Assembly: GCF_015291705.1 (NCBI RefSeq)
Contig: NZ_CP030050.1
Span: 930,001 to 994,000 of the forward strand
Length of the DNA stretch: 64,000 nucleotides
Source of the DNA: Bradyrhizobium arachidis
GTDB taxonomy: Bacteria; Pseudomonadota; Alphaproteobacteria; Rhizobiales; Xanthobacteraceae
Reading direction: 5' to 3'
Shown here: positions 1 through 8,334 of the stretch, piece after piece
How the letters are laid out: each line of letters begins with the position of its first letter
Numbering within the stretch: position 1 is the first letter of the stretch
The notes under the pieces: model-generated
What the model was told of the DNA's origin: nothing
What the model saw: the letters and a program-made list of their open reading frames with translations, nothing else
Databases searched by the model: none
Translations under genes and position numbers: made by a program

Positions 1-486
1 CTCGGCGACGCGCCAGGCGCGATAGTTCGAGACGCCGAAATAGCGCACCTTGCCGGCGCGGATCAGGTCGCCCATCGCGCGCACGGTCTCCTCCAGCGGC
101 GTCGCATGGTCTTCCTTATGCAGATAGTAGATGTCGATGTGATCGGTGCCGAGCCGCTTCAGGCTTTCGTCGGCCGCCTGCAACACCCAGCGCCGCGACA
201 GGCCGACGCGATTGGGATCGTCGCCCATTCCAGTGTTCATGGGGTTCGCGAGCTTTGTGGCGAGCACCCAGGCGTGGCGGTTGCCGGCGATGGCGCGGCC
301 GACGACTTCCTCGGATGCGCCCTTTGAATAGGCATCCGCCGTGTCGATGAAATTGATGCCGGCGCCGCGCGCCTTGTCGATGATCCGCTTCGAGGCGGCT
401 TCATCGGTCGGCCCGCCGAACATCATGGTGCCCAAGCAGATCGGCGACACTTTCAGGCCGCTGCGGCCGAGCTGACGGTATTGCAT
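1..486 (-). CDS. Aldo/keto reductase, N-terminal part (cut by window edge)
   Basis: The reverse strand reads from an ATG at 486 through 162 uninterrupted codons to base 1, so the 3' end lies outside the window. The protein opens MQYRQLGRSGLKVSPICLGTM, the usual start of the aldo/keto reductase barrel. It continues with FIDTADAYSKG, which carries the conserved Asp and the catalytic Tyr, then ATK with the active-site Lys, and later IDIYYLH with the His of the tetrad. Members are NAD(P)H-dependent carbonyl reductases of the cytosol. The substrate cannot be told from this fragment. The family assignment is firm because all four catalytic positions are visible. Confidence 0.92.
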   Translation of the reverse strand, partial: MQYRQLGRSGLKVSPICLGTMMFGGPTDEAASKRIIDKARGAGINFIDTADAYSKGASEEVVGRAIAGNRHAWVLATKLANPMNTGMGDDPNRVGLSRRWVLQAADESLKRLGTDHIDIYYLHKEDHATPLEETVRAMGDLIRAGKVRYFGVSNYRAWRVAE

Positions 487-534
487 GGGCGGGTCCTCAA
501 CGCTTCGTTGGGGCGCAGCATAGCCGCCCAGGTC

Positions 535-616
535 CGTCATTGCGAGCGCAGCGAAGCAATCCAGAGCTGCGTCCGCGGAGAGATTTCTGGATTGCTTCGC
601 TGCGCTCGCAATGACG
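535..616. repeat. Palindromic intergenic repeat, family A
   Basis: Two arms of about 30 bases are inverted copies of each other, starting CGTCATTGCGAGCGCAGCG and ending with its complement. The loop of about 20 bases is unrelated. It sits next to a family B element in the 301-base gap between the aldo/keto reductase and the thioesterase, and nothing else is visible in that gap. It resembles the dispersed hairpin repeats common in Bradyrhizobium intergenic DNA. Confidence 0.85.
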
Positions 617-646
617 GGGTGGGGCGCGGTCATGCCCCACACTCGG

Positions 647-748
647 TGTCATCGCCCGCGAAGGCGGGCGATCCAGTACTCCGAGACAGTTGTGATCGAT
701 CGAGAGGCCGCGGCGTACTGGATTCCCCGCCTTCGCGGGGAATGACAG
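647..748. repeat. Palindromic intergenic repeat, family B, copy 1
   Basis: An imperfect inverted repeat of about 100 bases. It opens TGTCATCGCCCGCGAAGG and closes with the matching CGCGGGGAATGACA, with GATCCAGTA/TACTGGATT inside the arms. Two further copies lie at 16478-16582 and 20701-20804 with conserved arms and divergent loops. Confidence 0.88.
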
Positions 749-787
749 CGTGGGTCTGGCGACCTGCAGTGGCAGCCTGACCGCGAC

Positions 788-1225
788 CTACCCCGGCCCC
801 TTCAAGATCTTGAACACACCATTTGCCATCACGATGCAGCGATCATCCACCGTCACCTCGGTGCTCATGAAGATCAGGCTGCGGGTCGAGCGGACCACGC
901 GGGGGCGGGAGATCAGGATGTCGCCGATCTGGCCGGCTTCGACGAAATGGGTGTCGAGTTGCACCGTCGCCATGTATTCCTTGCCGGAGACGTAGCGGGC
1001 TGTCATGCCGCAGGTGCGGTCGGCGAAGGTCATCATCACGCCGCCCTGGACCATGCCGCGACGATTGTGATGCTTGTCTTCTGTCGCGAGCGCGAATTCG
1101 TAATGGCCGTCGACCTTGCGCTCCCACAACGGGCCGATCAGGTGCAGGAAGCCCGTGGTTTCCATGATGGTCCAGCCGTCTGATTTCAGCCTTGCGGCGG
1201 CCTTGCTCGTCATCGCTCCGTCCAT
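788..1225 (-). CDS. PaaI family (hotdog fold) thioesterase
   Basis: This 145-residue protein has the hotdog thioesterase pattern. The stretch HHNRRGMVQGGVMMTFADRTCGM matches the HxNxxGxxHGG-A-D core of PaaI/YbgC-like acyl-CoA thioesterases, with Gln in place of His in the usual HGG. These enzymes hydrolyse acyl- or aryl-CoA in the cytosol, but the substrate here is unknown. Two starts are possible, the ATG at 1225 or the one at 1213. The second has GGAG at good spacing and would give 141 residues. The gene is divergent from the NUDIX gene, with about 60 bases between them. Confidence 0.85.
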   Translation of the reverse strand: MDGAMTSKAAARLKSDGWTIMETTGFLHLIGPLWERKVDGHYEFALATEDKHHNRRGMVQGGVMMTFADRTCGMTARYVSGKEYMATVQLDTHFVEAGQIGDILISRPRVVRSTRSLIFMSTEVTVDDRCIVMANGVFKILKGPG

Positions 1226-1283
1226 TCCTGCAATGCTGTCTCTCCTCGTTTCATCAGATGCGGTCCTGGTGTAGTCAAGCATC

Positions 1284-1910
1284 ATGAGAGCTTTCGACGA
1301 TGCCACCAGACGGAATATCGCAGAGGCCTGCGCGGCCTTCGCGCGGCTGCCTGATGAGGCCGAACCGTCGGCGCTGAAGCGCGCCGCGGTCGTGCTAGCG
1401 CTGACTGAATCCAGTGACGGCGACGACACGGCCTTCCTGCTCACCAGGCGTGCATCGAGCTTGCGTGCGCATCGCGGCCAATGGGCGCTGCCGGGCGGGC
1501 GCTGCGACGCCGGCGAGACGCCGGTCGAGGCGGCGCTGCGCGAGCTCGATGAAGAGCTCGCGCTCAAGCTTTCAGCCGACGCGGTGCTCGGCCTGCTCGA
1601 CGACTATCCGACCCGCTCGGGCTATCTGATCACGCCGGTCGTGGTGTGGGCCGCCGACAGTGCCGCGATCAACCCGAATCCGGACGAGGTCGCCTCCGTC
1701 CATCGCATCGCGCTCGACACGATCGAGCATGACGACGCCTTCGATTTCACCGCGATCCCCGAAAGCACGCGCCGGGTGATCCGCTTCCATCACCAGATGA
1801 GCCTGATCCACGCGCCGACGGCGGCGCTGATCTACCAGTTCCGCGAGGTGCTGGCGGGGCGTCACACCCGCGTCACCGACCTGGAACAGCCGGTGTTCGC
1901 CTGGAAATGA
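1284..1910 (+). CDS. NUDIX hydrolase, CoA pyrophosphatase type
   Basis: The protein has 208 residues. A complete NUDIX box runs from Gly72 to about Leu92, with Glu78, Arg86, Glu87, Glu90 and Glu91 as the metal-binding core. Just before it, LLTRRASSLRAHRGQWALPGG matches the motif that marks the CoA-diphosphatase (NudL/UPF0035) branch. Such enzymes cleave CoA or acyl-CoA to phosphopantetheine and 3',5'-ADP. The neighbour is a divergent acyl-CoA thioesterase, so a shared role in CoA-ester turnover is a reasonable inference. No signal peptide is visible. Confidence 0.9.
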   Translation: MRAFDDATRRNIAEACAAFARLPDEAEPSALKRAAVVLALTESSDGDDTAFLLTRRASSLRAHRGQWALPGGRCDAGETPVEAALRELDEELALKLSADAVLGLLDDYPTRSGYLITPVVVWAADSAAINPNPDEVASVHRIALDTIEHDDAFDFTAIPESTRRVIRFHHQMSLIHAPTAALIYQFREVLAGRHTRVTDLEQPVFAWK

Positions 1911-1965
1911 GATGGTAAACGGCGTGTTAACGTGACGGTTACCGGATGCCTGCTAAGAGGGCAGC

Positions 1966-3180
1966 ATGCATCACTCGATTCGAAATTCTCTGGCGTTGGT
2001 TCCGTTCGCGTTTCTCCTGCTCGCGCCCACCGCGCGTGGCGGCGAGGCCGATGCGCTGCCGCCGGCCGTCCGCAACGCCAATGCGCAGCTGCTGTCGCAG
2101 TTCTTCGCGCAAGGTGGGGCGTCTGCTGCCGTGCTCGAATATCGCCGCAAGCTCGGGGAATATCAGGCGGCGCGCGCGGCCTTCGACGAGGAGGCCGGCG
2201 CCTATTGGAGCCAGATCTCGGAGAAGCGGAAAGGGCGCAACGCCAAGCGGCGCAACGGCCAGCAGGTCACGCTCGACGATTACGTGCTGGAGCACCCGCC
2301 GCTCTATAACGGGCCGAAGCGGCCGGTGAACCCGGAGCCGGAGGAGACGCCGGAGCGTCCCACCAGGAAGCCGATTCCCGTCGTCGCCGATCTCCTGCGC
2401 GCGGCGCAGGAGCTCTACCAGTTCACGCCGCAGCGCCCGTCCAACGAGCTCGAGTTCAAGCGCGCCTATGCGCGCTACGCGCTCGGCTCGGGGCTGACGC
2501 GCGAGCAGGCGGTGCGGGTCTATTCGTTCGAGACCGGCGGCACCGGCAGCTACGACGTGCAGGCCGGCATCGAGCATGGCGGCAAGCGCGCGATCTCGAC
2601 CGCGATCGGCTACAACCAGCTCTTGACCACCAACAGCGTCGAGCTGCTGGCCGAGCAGGGCCATGAATTCATCCGCGCGCTCTCCGACAAGGTGGCGCGG
2701 ACCTCCGGGCCGGCGCGCCAGTCGCTCGAGCACAAGCTCGCCGTGCTGAAGAAAATGGTGGCGCATGCGAAGTCGGTGCCCGACACCTGGTCGGAGCACG
2801 AGAAGATCGGCAACACCGCGCAGGGCTGGGCCATGCATGCCATGGTGCTCGACGTCGATGTCGGGCCGATGCTGCAGACCCACAAGCTCCTGACGTCGGT
2901 GCTGTTCGCGCGCGCCAAGGGCTTCACCCGTCCGCTCAGCGCCGCCGAGCTCGAGATGATGAACCTCACCGGCGACGGCACCGGGCTCGACATGGTGACG
3001 ATGCCGCAGGCGATGCGCGAGCAGGTGCCGACCTCGAACTTCTTCCAGCGCGGCGGCTACGAGCGCAACCCGGTCGCGATCCGCCACAACACGGTAGCCA
3101 AGCTGTTGGCGGTGACGGATACGCGGATGGACTCGAACAGCAGCAATGCCGGCGCGAGGGAATTGGCGGGGGCGTTTTAA
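1966..3180 (+). CDS. Secreted protein of unknown function, possibly lysozyme-like
   Basis: This 404-residue protein starts with a signal peptide (hydrophobic FAFLLLAP, then a small-residue cleavage region near residue 25). A charged, proline-rich middle part follows to about residue 130. The C-terminal half is well ordered and contains VRVYSFETGGTGSYDVQAG followed by STAIGYNQLL. A Glu in a turn followed by an aromatic-Asn-Gln-Leu stretch is reminiscent of lysozyme or transglycosylase folds, but no standard goose-lysozyme or SLT signature is complete. The family is not recognised with certainty. A family B-independent hairpin repeat follows the gene. Confidence 0.75.
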   Translation: MHHSIRNSLALVPFAFLLLAPTARGGEADALPPAVRNANAQLLSQFFAQGGASAAVLEYRRKLGEYQAARAAFDEEAGAYWSQISEKRKGRNAKRRNGQQVTLDDYVLEHPPLYNGPKRPVNPEPEETPERPTRKPIPVVADLLRAAQELYQFTPQRPSNELEFKRAYARYALGSGLTREQAVRVYSFETGGTGSYDVQAGIEHGGKRAISTAIGYNQLLTTNSVELLAEQGHEFIRALSDKVARTSGPARQSLEHKLAVLKKMVAHAKSVPDTWSEHEKIGNTAQGWAMHAMVLDVDVGPMLQTHKLLTSVLFARAKGFTRPLSAAELEMMNLTGDGTGLDMVTMPQAMREQVPTSNFFQRGGYERNPVAIRHNTVAKLLAVTDTRMDSNSSNAGARELAGAF

Positions 3181-3195
3181 GACGCTGTCTTTTGC

Positions 3196-3335
3196 ACCTC
3201 TCCCCGCCTGCGGGAGAGGTCGAATTCGATCGCAGATCGAATTCGGGTGAGGGGGTACAGGTCCCTCGACAAATCTCATGCGCGGAGAGAAGCCCCTCAC
3301 CCCAACCCTCTCCCCGTAAGAAAGGGGCGAGGGAG
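3196..3335. repeat. Palindromic intergenic repeat, family C, copy 1
   Basis: The left half begins CCTCTCCCCGCCTGCGGG and contains a nested GAATTCGATC palindrome. The right half ends CCCCTCACCCCAACCCTC then CTCCCCGTAAGAAAGGGG. It lies between converging genes. Further copies are at 4379, 12601, 14227, 37385 and 42334. Confidence 0.88.
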
Positions 3336-3353
3336 CGCACCGTCATCGCCGTC

Positions 3354-3659
3354 CTACTGGTCCGGCCCGAACTTGAACTTGCCGTCGCCTTCGAGATACG
3401 GGCCGCTGCGCATGTAGAGCTGGCCGTTGTGGCCGATGAAGAACAGCGTGCCCTTCGGCACCTTCTTGGCGCCCTTCAAGAGCTCGCCGGCGTTGCTGGT
3501 GCCCATCCTGTAGGAAAAGGTCTTGCCTTCCTTGTCATAGGCATAGCCCGTGTCGGGCTTGAGCTCCCACGGCGTTGCCGGGGCTTGCGCGCATGCGGGC
3601 GCGGCAAATGCGCCGAGCACGGCTACAAGTGCAAACGTCTTCGTTGAAAATGCCATCAT
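3354..3659 (-). CDS. Small secreted protein, unknown
   Basis: The protein has 101 residues with a clear signal peptide (MAFSTKTFALVAVLGAF, cleavage after ACAQA). The mature part of about 75 residues contains DTGYAYDKEGKTFSYRMGTSN and a hydrophobic FFIGHNGQLYM segment. It has no cysteines and no recognised catalytic motif. The second Met (3656) is an equally good start. It is divergent from the gene at 3851, leaving about 190 bases for two promoters. Periplasmic location is inferred from the leader only. Confidence 0.75.
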   Translation of the reverse strand: MMAFSTKTFALVAVLGAFAAPACAQAPATPWELKPDTGYAYDKEGKTFSYRMGTSNAGELLKGAKKVPKGTLFFIGHNGQLYMRSGPYLEGDGKFKFGPDQ

Positions 3660-3850
3660 CTATCCTCCCCATCGTTGGGGCATCCGTTTTGAACAAATCA
3701 CGAACGGTGTGTCCGGGTCAATTTGCGATAGCGCCGCGGCGCATCACGTCCTGCCCAGCAGTTTGTGATTTTCCCTTCGTCCCCGCGCGACTATGTTCCG
3801 CTTTCAGTCTAGAACGCAATTCGACAAAAATATTGGTGGGGGTGATTCGG

Positions 3851-4330
3851 ATGAAGCATGTGATGAGAGTTTGCCCGGCTGCCGCGCTGCTGCTGACGAT
3901 GCTGGCGCCGGCCGCCAGGGCCGATGACTACCAGCTCAGCCACAACCAGCGCATTTCCTGCAGCCGCGGCCTTGCCCCGGGCAAGCTGAACACCGCGACC
4001 TGCAAGTCCTACACCTATCTCTTCAACACCAAGACCTCGGAATATTTCCGCTGCCAGGTCTCGCTGGCGCTGACCCGCGACAACAAGGAGGTCATCAACG
4101 TCCAGACCGACGGCGGCTGTACCAAGAAGCCGCGCATCTTCGAGACCGACGGCAAGTACGATTTCGACGCGACCGAGACCGAGCCGCCGAACACCAACTC
4201 GTTCTTCGGCCCCGGTGGCTATTCGATCTGGGCCGCCGACGTCACCGCGCAGAAGGTGCGCGGCTGCATCACCATCTCCTCCGGCCTCGGCTCCGACATC
4301 TCCAAGTGCCTGGACATGACGTTCCAGTGA
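3851..4330 (+). CDS. Small secreted Cys-containing protein, unknown
   Basis: The protein has 159 residues. The start at 3851 puts a signal peptide at the N-terminus (PAAALLLTMLAPAARA, cleaved before DDYQL). The same frame is open further upstream, but that part has no leader and is unlikely to be coding. The mature protein has several cysteines (ISCSRG, ATCKSY, FRCQV, GGCTKK, RGCITI, SKCLDM) spaced as if for disulfides. Its pattern of FNTKTSEYFRC and VTAQKVRGC suggests a beta-rich domain. Function is not recognised. A periplasmic or outer location is likely. Confidence 0.75.
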   Translation: MKHVMRVCPAAALLLTMLAPAARADDYQLSHNQRISCSRGLAPGKLNTATCKSYTYLFNTKTSEYFRCQVSLALTRDNKEVINVQTDGGCTKKPRIFETDGKYDFDATETEPPNTNSFFGPGGYSIWAADVTAQKVRGCITISSGLGSDISKCLDMTFQ

Positions 4331-4378
4331 TACTGCGCCGGTGACGCGCGCTTGATCGTCGCCCCGTAGAAGGTGCGC

Positions 4379-4488
4379 TCCCTCCCCCGCTTGCGGGGGA
4401 GAGGGTGTTGCCGCAACGGGATAATCCCCAGGAGGAGAAAGCCCTCACCCGCGCCTTCGGCGCGACCTCTCCCGCAAGCGGGAGAGGT
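4379..4488. repeat. Palindromic intergenic repeat, family C, copy 2
   Basis: A shorter variant of the family. It begins CTCCCTCCCCCGCTTGCGGG and ends CTCTCCCGCAAGCGGGAGAG, with an internal CGCGCCTTCGGCGCG hairpin. It lies in the 359-base gap before the TAXI gene. The remaining 200 bases of that gap (4489-4689) show no gene and presumably hold the promoter of the TRAP cluster. Confidence 0.82.
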
Positions 4489-4689
4489 TACATCGAGTCC
4501 AGCGGCACGAGTTTTTGACCCTCACTCGGGTTCGCTCGCATCCGCCTGCGCCACCTCGCCGCACCGGCCGGTTCCCAAAAAGTCGAGCCGGAACGGCCGT
4601 TTACCGCAGTGCTGTTTTGCCTTTTGGATGGGTTGACCCGCATCCCTCATCCGGCCAATTTCGCCGCCGGTTTGGGGAGTACAACAACC

Positions 4690-5637
4690 ATGAAACGGAC
4701 GATTTTCGGCGCGGCCGCGGCTCTTGCTCTGGCGGCGTCGGCACCTTGCGCGCATGCGCAGTCTTTCATCAACGTGCTGACCGGTGGCACCTCCGGCGTC
4801 TACTATCCGCTCGGCGTCGCGATCGGGAAGATCTACGGCGACAAGATTCCGAACGTGAAGACGCAGGTGCAGGCCACCAAGGCGTCGGTCGAGAATTTGA
4901 TCCTGCTGCAGCAGGGCCGCGGCGAGCTGGCGTTCACGCTGGGCGACTCGCTCAAGGCTGCCTGGGATGGCGAGGAGGAAGCCGGCTTCAAGAACAAGCT
5001 GGACAAGCTGCGCACCATCGGCGCGATCTATCCGAACTACATCCAGATCGTCGCGACCGCCGAGAGCGGCATCAAGACGCTGGCCGACCTCAAGGGCAAG
5101 AGCCTGTCGGTCGGCGCGCCCAAATCGGGCACCGAGCTGAATTCCCGCGCGATCCTGGCGGCGGCTGGCATGAGCTACAAGGACCTCGGCAAGGTCGAAT
5201 ATCTGCCCTTCGCCGAATCCGTCGACCTCATGAAGAACCGCCAGCTGGGCGCGACGCTGCAGTCGGCCGGCCTTGGCGTCGCTTCGCTGAAGGACCTCTC
5301 GACCTCGGCCTCGATCACCGTGGTGTCGGTGCCGAAGGAGACCGTGGACAAGATCGGCCCGCCCTTCATCTCCGCGACCATTCCGGCCAACACCTATACC
5401 GGTCAGGACAAGGACGTGCCGACCGCGGCCGTGGTGAACTATCTCGTCACCAGCTCGGCGGTGTCGGATGATCTCGCCTATCAGATGACAAAGCTGGTCT
5501 ACGAGTCGCTGCCCGAGCTCGCCAACGCGCACGCCGCCGGCAAGGAGATCAAGCTCGAGACCGCCGCCACCGGCAGCCCGGTTCCGCTGCATCCCGGCGC
5601 GATCCGCTATTACAAGGAAAAAGGGCTGATCAAGTAA
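4690..5637 (+). CDS. TAXI family TRAP transporter solute-binding subunit
   Basis: This 315-residue protein has a signal peptide (GAAAALALAASAPCAHA, cleaved before QSFINV). The mature start INVLTGGTSGVYYPLG is the hallmark of TAXI proteins (TRAP-associated extracytoplasmic immunogenic). LADLKGKSLSVGAPKSGTE follows, as in the family. It binds the substrate in the periplasm and delivers it to the fused membrane permease encoded next. The start at 4690 is preceded by GGGGAG at a slightly long spacing. An upstream extension of the frame is rejected because it lacks a leader. Substrates of TAXI systems are mostly organic acids or amino acids; the one here is not known. Confidence 0.95.
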   Translation: MKRTIFGAAAALALAASAPCAHAQSFINVLTGGTSGVYYPLGVAIGKIYGDKIPNVKTQVQATKASVENLILLQQGRGELAFTLGDSLKAAWDGEEEAGFKNKLDKLRTIGAIYPNYIQIVATAESGIKTLADLKGKSLSVGAPKSGTELNSRAILAAAGMSYKDLGKVEYLPFAESVDLMKNRQLGATLQSAGLGVASLKDLSTSASITVVSVPKETVDKIGPPFISATIPANTYTGQDKDVPTAAVVNYLVTSSAVSDDLAYQMTKLVYESLPELANAHAAGKEIKLETAATGSPVPLHPGAIRYYKEKGLIK

Positions 5638-5656
5638 GTTCGGCTCTCGCAGTAGG

Positions 5657-5745
5657 CGTCATGGCCGGGCTTGTCCCGGCCATCCACGTTCTATGGGCAG
5701 GCGAGAAAGATCGTGGATGCCCGGGACATGCCCGGGCATGACGGC
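5657..5745. repeat. Palindromic intergenic repeat, family D
   Basis: The left arm starts GCGTCATGGCCGGGCTTG and the right arm ends GCCCGGGCATGACGGC, with CATCCACG/CGTGGATG inside. It sits between the TAXI gene and the permease gene, so it may act as an mRNA-stabilising or attenuating hairpin separating expression of the two. That role is inference. Confidence 0.82.
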
Positions 5746-5797
5746 GCGGGTGGACCGTGCCAAGCTATAAGCGCTGGACGGCTGAGGACGATTTAAA

Positions 5798-7912
5798 ATG
5801 CTGGAAAAGACAGAGGGCACCGCGGCGGCGCCCATCAAGGTCGAGTTCGATAATTTCGAGCATGGTTTTCCGGAAGGCTTCGGCCCTGGCTGGTGGGGCA
5901 CGCTCGCCTATTGGGTCGGCATCGCGTTCGCGACCTTCCAGCTCTATGTCGCCGCCTTCAATTATCTGCCGAGCCAGGTGGTGCGCGGCGTCCATGTCGG
6001 CTTCCTGGTCCTGCTCACCTTCGGCCTGATCGCCAATTTCACCGCGAAGAGCAATGCGGGCCGTGCGCTCGGCTGGGTGATCGGCGCCGCCGGTTTCTTC
6101 TGCGGGCTCTATCAATGGATATTCTATGCCGATCTGATCGCGCGCGACGGCGATCCGACCAAGCTCGATCTCGCGGTCGGCACGCTGCTTGCCGTGCTGA
6201 TCTTCGAGGGCACGCGGCGCCTGATGGGCGCGGCGCTGCCGCTGATGTGCGGCGCGTGCCTGCTCTACTGGTTCTTCGGGCAATACCTGCCGTCGCCGCT
6301 CAATCATCGCGGTTATGATTTCGACCAGATCGTCACGCATCTGTCGTTCGGCACCGAAGGCTTTTACGGCGTGCCGATCTACGTCTCGGCGACCTACATC
6401 TTCCTGTTCATCCTGTTCGGCTCGTTCCTGGAGCGCGCCGGCATGATCCAGCTCTTCACCGACGTGTCGCTCGGCCTGTTCGGCCGCACCCGCGGCGGCC
6501 CCGCGAAGGTCGCGGTGTTCGCCTCGGGCATGATGGGCACGATCTCCGGCTCGGGCGTCGCCAACGTCGTCACCGTCGGCCAGTTCACCATTCCCCTGAT
6601 GATCAAGTTCGGCTACCGCCGCGCCTTCGCCGCGGGCGTCGAGGCGACGGCCTCGATGGGCGGCCAGATCATGCCGCCGGTGATGGGTGCGGTCGCCTTC
6701 ATCATGGCCGAGACGCTCGGCGTCCAATACTCGGAGATCGTCAAGGCCGCCGCGATCCCCGCGATCCTCTATTTCGCCTCGGCGTTCTGGATGGTGCATC
6801 TGGAAGCCGGCAAGCACGGCCTCGTCGGCATGAAGCGCTCGGAGATCCCGAGCGCGTGGAAGGCGCTGGTGACGCGCTGGTACCTCGTGCTCCCGCTCGC
6901 CGCTCTCGTCTACATGCTGTTCGAAGGCTTTACGCCGCTTTATGCCGGCAGCATGGGCCTTGCGCTCACGGTGGCCCTGATCCTCGGCACCGCGATCACG
7001 ACCGGCGCGTCGTCGATGGTGATCCGCACCATCTTCTGGGTCGGGCTTGCGCTGGTCGTCGCGGCGCTGTCGCGCGACGGCCTCCAGATCGTGCCGGTCG
7101 CGAGCGTCGTGGTCGGGCTGATCGTGATCACGGCCTTCATCCGCGGCGGGCTGAAGGCCTTGCGCGAGTGCCGCGATGCGCTGGCCGAGAGCGCCAAATC
7201 CGCCATCACCGTCGGCATGGCCTGCGCCATCGTTGGTGTCATCATCGGCATGATGTCGCAGACCGGCGTCGGCACCATTTTCGGCAGCTGGGTGATCGGG
7301 CTCGGCGAGAAGAGCCTGTTCCTGGCGCTGATCATGACCATGCTGCTGTCGATCCTGCTCGGCACCGGCATTCCGACCATCCCGACCTACATCATCACCG
7401 CCGCGCTGGCCGCGCCGGCGCTGGCGAAGTTAGGGGTGCCCCTGATCGCGAGCCACATGTTCGCGTTCTATTACGGCATCATGGCCGACCTCTCGCCGCC
7501 GGTGGCGCTCGCCGCGCTTGCGGCGGCGCCGATCGCGAAGGAGAATCCGGACAAGATCGGCTGGGAGGCGATGCGCATTGCGCTTGCCGGCTACGTCATT
7601 CCGTTCATCTTCGTCTATTCGCCTGCGCTGATGCTGCAGGCCGGCGATCCCATGGCGGCCAAGCTCGGCTTCTACGGCGCGGTGGCGCTCGCGAGCTTCA
7701 AGGCGCTGGTGGCGATCGCGCTGTTCGGCATGGTGGCGATCGGCTTCCTGTTCACGCGGCTGACGCTGCTCGAACGTGTGGTCGCGCTCGGCGCCGCGAT
7801 GTGCCTGCTCGGCGATTTCGCCTTCAGCGACACCGCGGGCTTCGTGCTCTCGGCTGCGCTGGTGCTGTGGCAGTGGCGGCAGCGCCCGCCGGCAGCAGTC
7901 GAGGCGGTGTGA
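5798..7912 (+). CDS. TRAP transporter fused permease (4TM-12TM)
   Basis: The protein has 704 residues and is built almost wholly of membrane segments. An N-terminal four-helix DctQ-like part (about residues 25-170) is followed by a DctM-like part that carries FASGMMGTISGSGVANVVTV, EATASMGGQIMPPVMG and GTGIPTIPTY, the conserved gly-rich loops of TRAP large subunits. Fusion of the two subunits is the normal arrangement for TAXI-type systems. It imports the substrate using the ion gradient. The stop codon overlaps the GTG start of the DUF1850 gene, so the two are translationally coupled. Confidence 0.95.
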   Translation: MLEKTEGTAAAPIKVEFDNFEHGFPEGFGPGWWGTLAYWVGIAFATFQLYVAAFNYLPSQVVRGVHVGFLVLLTFGLIANFTAKSNAGRALGWVIGAAGFFCGLYQWIFYADLIARDGDPTKLDLAVGTLLAVLIFEGTRRLMGAALPLMCGACLLYWFFGQYLPSPLNHRGYDFDQIVTHLSFGTEGFYGVPIYVSATYIFLFILFGSFLERAGMIQLFTDVSLGLFGRTRGGPAKVAVFASGMMGTISGSGVANVVTVGQFTIPLMIKFGYRRAFAAGVEATASMGGQIMPPVMGAVAFIMAETLGVQYSEIVKAAAIPAILYFASAFWMVHLEAGKHGLVGMKRSEIPSAWKALVTRWYLVLPLAALVYMLFEGFTPLYAGSMGLALTVALILGTAITTGASSMVIRTIFWVGLALVVAALSRDGLQIVPVASVVVGLIVITAFIRGGLKALRECRDALAESAKSAITVGMACAIVGVIIGMMSQTGVGTIFGSWVIGLGEKSLFLALIMTMLLSILLGTGIPTIPTYIITAALAAPALAKLGVPLIASHMFAFYYGIMADLSPPVALAALAAAPIAKENPDKIGWEAMRIALAGYVIPFIFVYSPALMLQAGDPMAAKLGFYGAVALASFKALVAIALFGMVAIGFLFTRLTLLERVVALGAAMCLLGDFAFSDTAGFVLSAALVLWQWRQRPPAAVEAV

Positions 7913-8286
7913 GCCTCTGCTTCGCAACAGCGGGAGGCGTGAAGGCGCTCGCGCTGTCCGCCTTCACGCTGGTGTGGACGCATTCGATCGCCAGGGTCGA
8001 CTGGCAGGAAGACTGGCGCGTGACGCCCGCCGGCCTTGAGCTGGTGCAGGCCCGCGTCAAAGGCACCGGGCCCGGAATGGAGCCGCCACCCGAGGCGCGG
8101 CTGGTCGACGGCTGGTTTCAATGGCAACCGAAACGCGCGCCGATGCCGGAGGTGGTGCTGGGCAATTCCGGCGCGGCAGGAGAATGGCGGCTGTGCCATC
8201 ACGGTACGTGCCAGACGCTTTCGGAGATTGTCGGCCATCCCATCGGTGCTAACGTCACCACGATGAAGATTTGCAGCGATCCGTAG
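7909..8286 (+). CDS. DUF1850 domain protein, TRAP-associated
   Basis: The start is the GTG at 7909, inside the GTGA overlap with the stop of the permease gene. The product has 125 residues: a short hydrophobic N-terminus (GGVKALALSAFTLVWTHSI), then VDWQEDWRVTPAGLELVQARVKG and GPGMEPPPEARLVDGWFQW. This VxWxExWxVxxxGLxLxxAxVKGxGPGMEPPxxA pattern is that of DUF1850. The family is repeatedly found beside TAXI-TRAP fused permeases, so an accessory role in that transporter is likely though unproven. Cys residues LCHHGTC near the C-terminus may form a disulfide. Confidence 0.88.
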   Translation: MSLCFATAGGVKALALSAFTLVWTHSIARVDWQEDWRVTPAGLELVQARVKGTGPGMEPPPEARLVDGWFQWQPKRAPMPEVVLGNSGAAGEWRLCHHGTCQTLSEIVGHPIGANVTTMKICSDP

Positions 8287-8334
8287 CCCGCCACGCCCGG
8301 GCTACAATCAGAACAACAACACGGGAGACACGCG

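Noticed and set aside
7909..8286. Longer upstream reading of the DUF1850 frame from 6856
   Set aside because: It lies wholly inside the permease gene and is low-complexity Arg-rich; the GTG in the GTGA overlap gives a normal-length protein.
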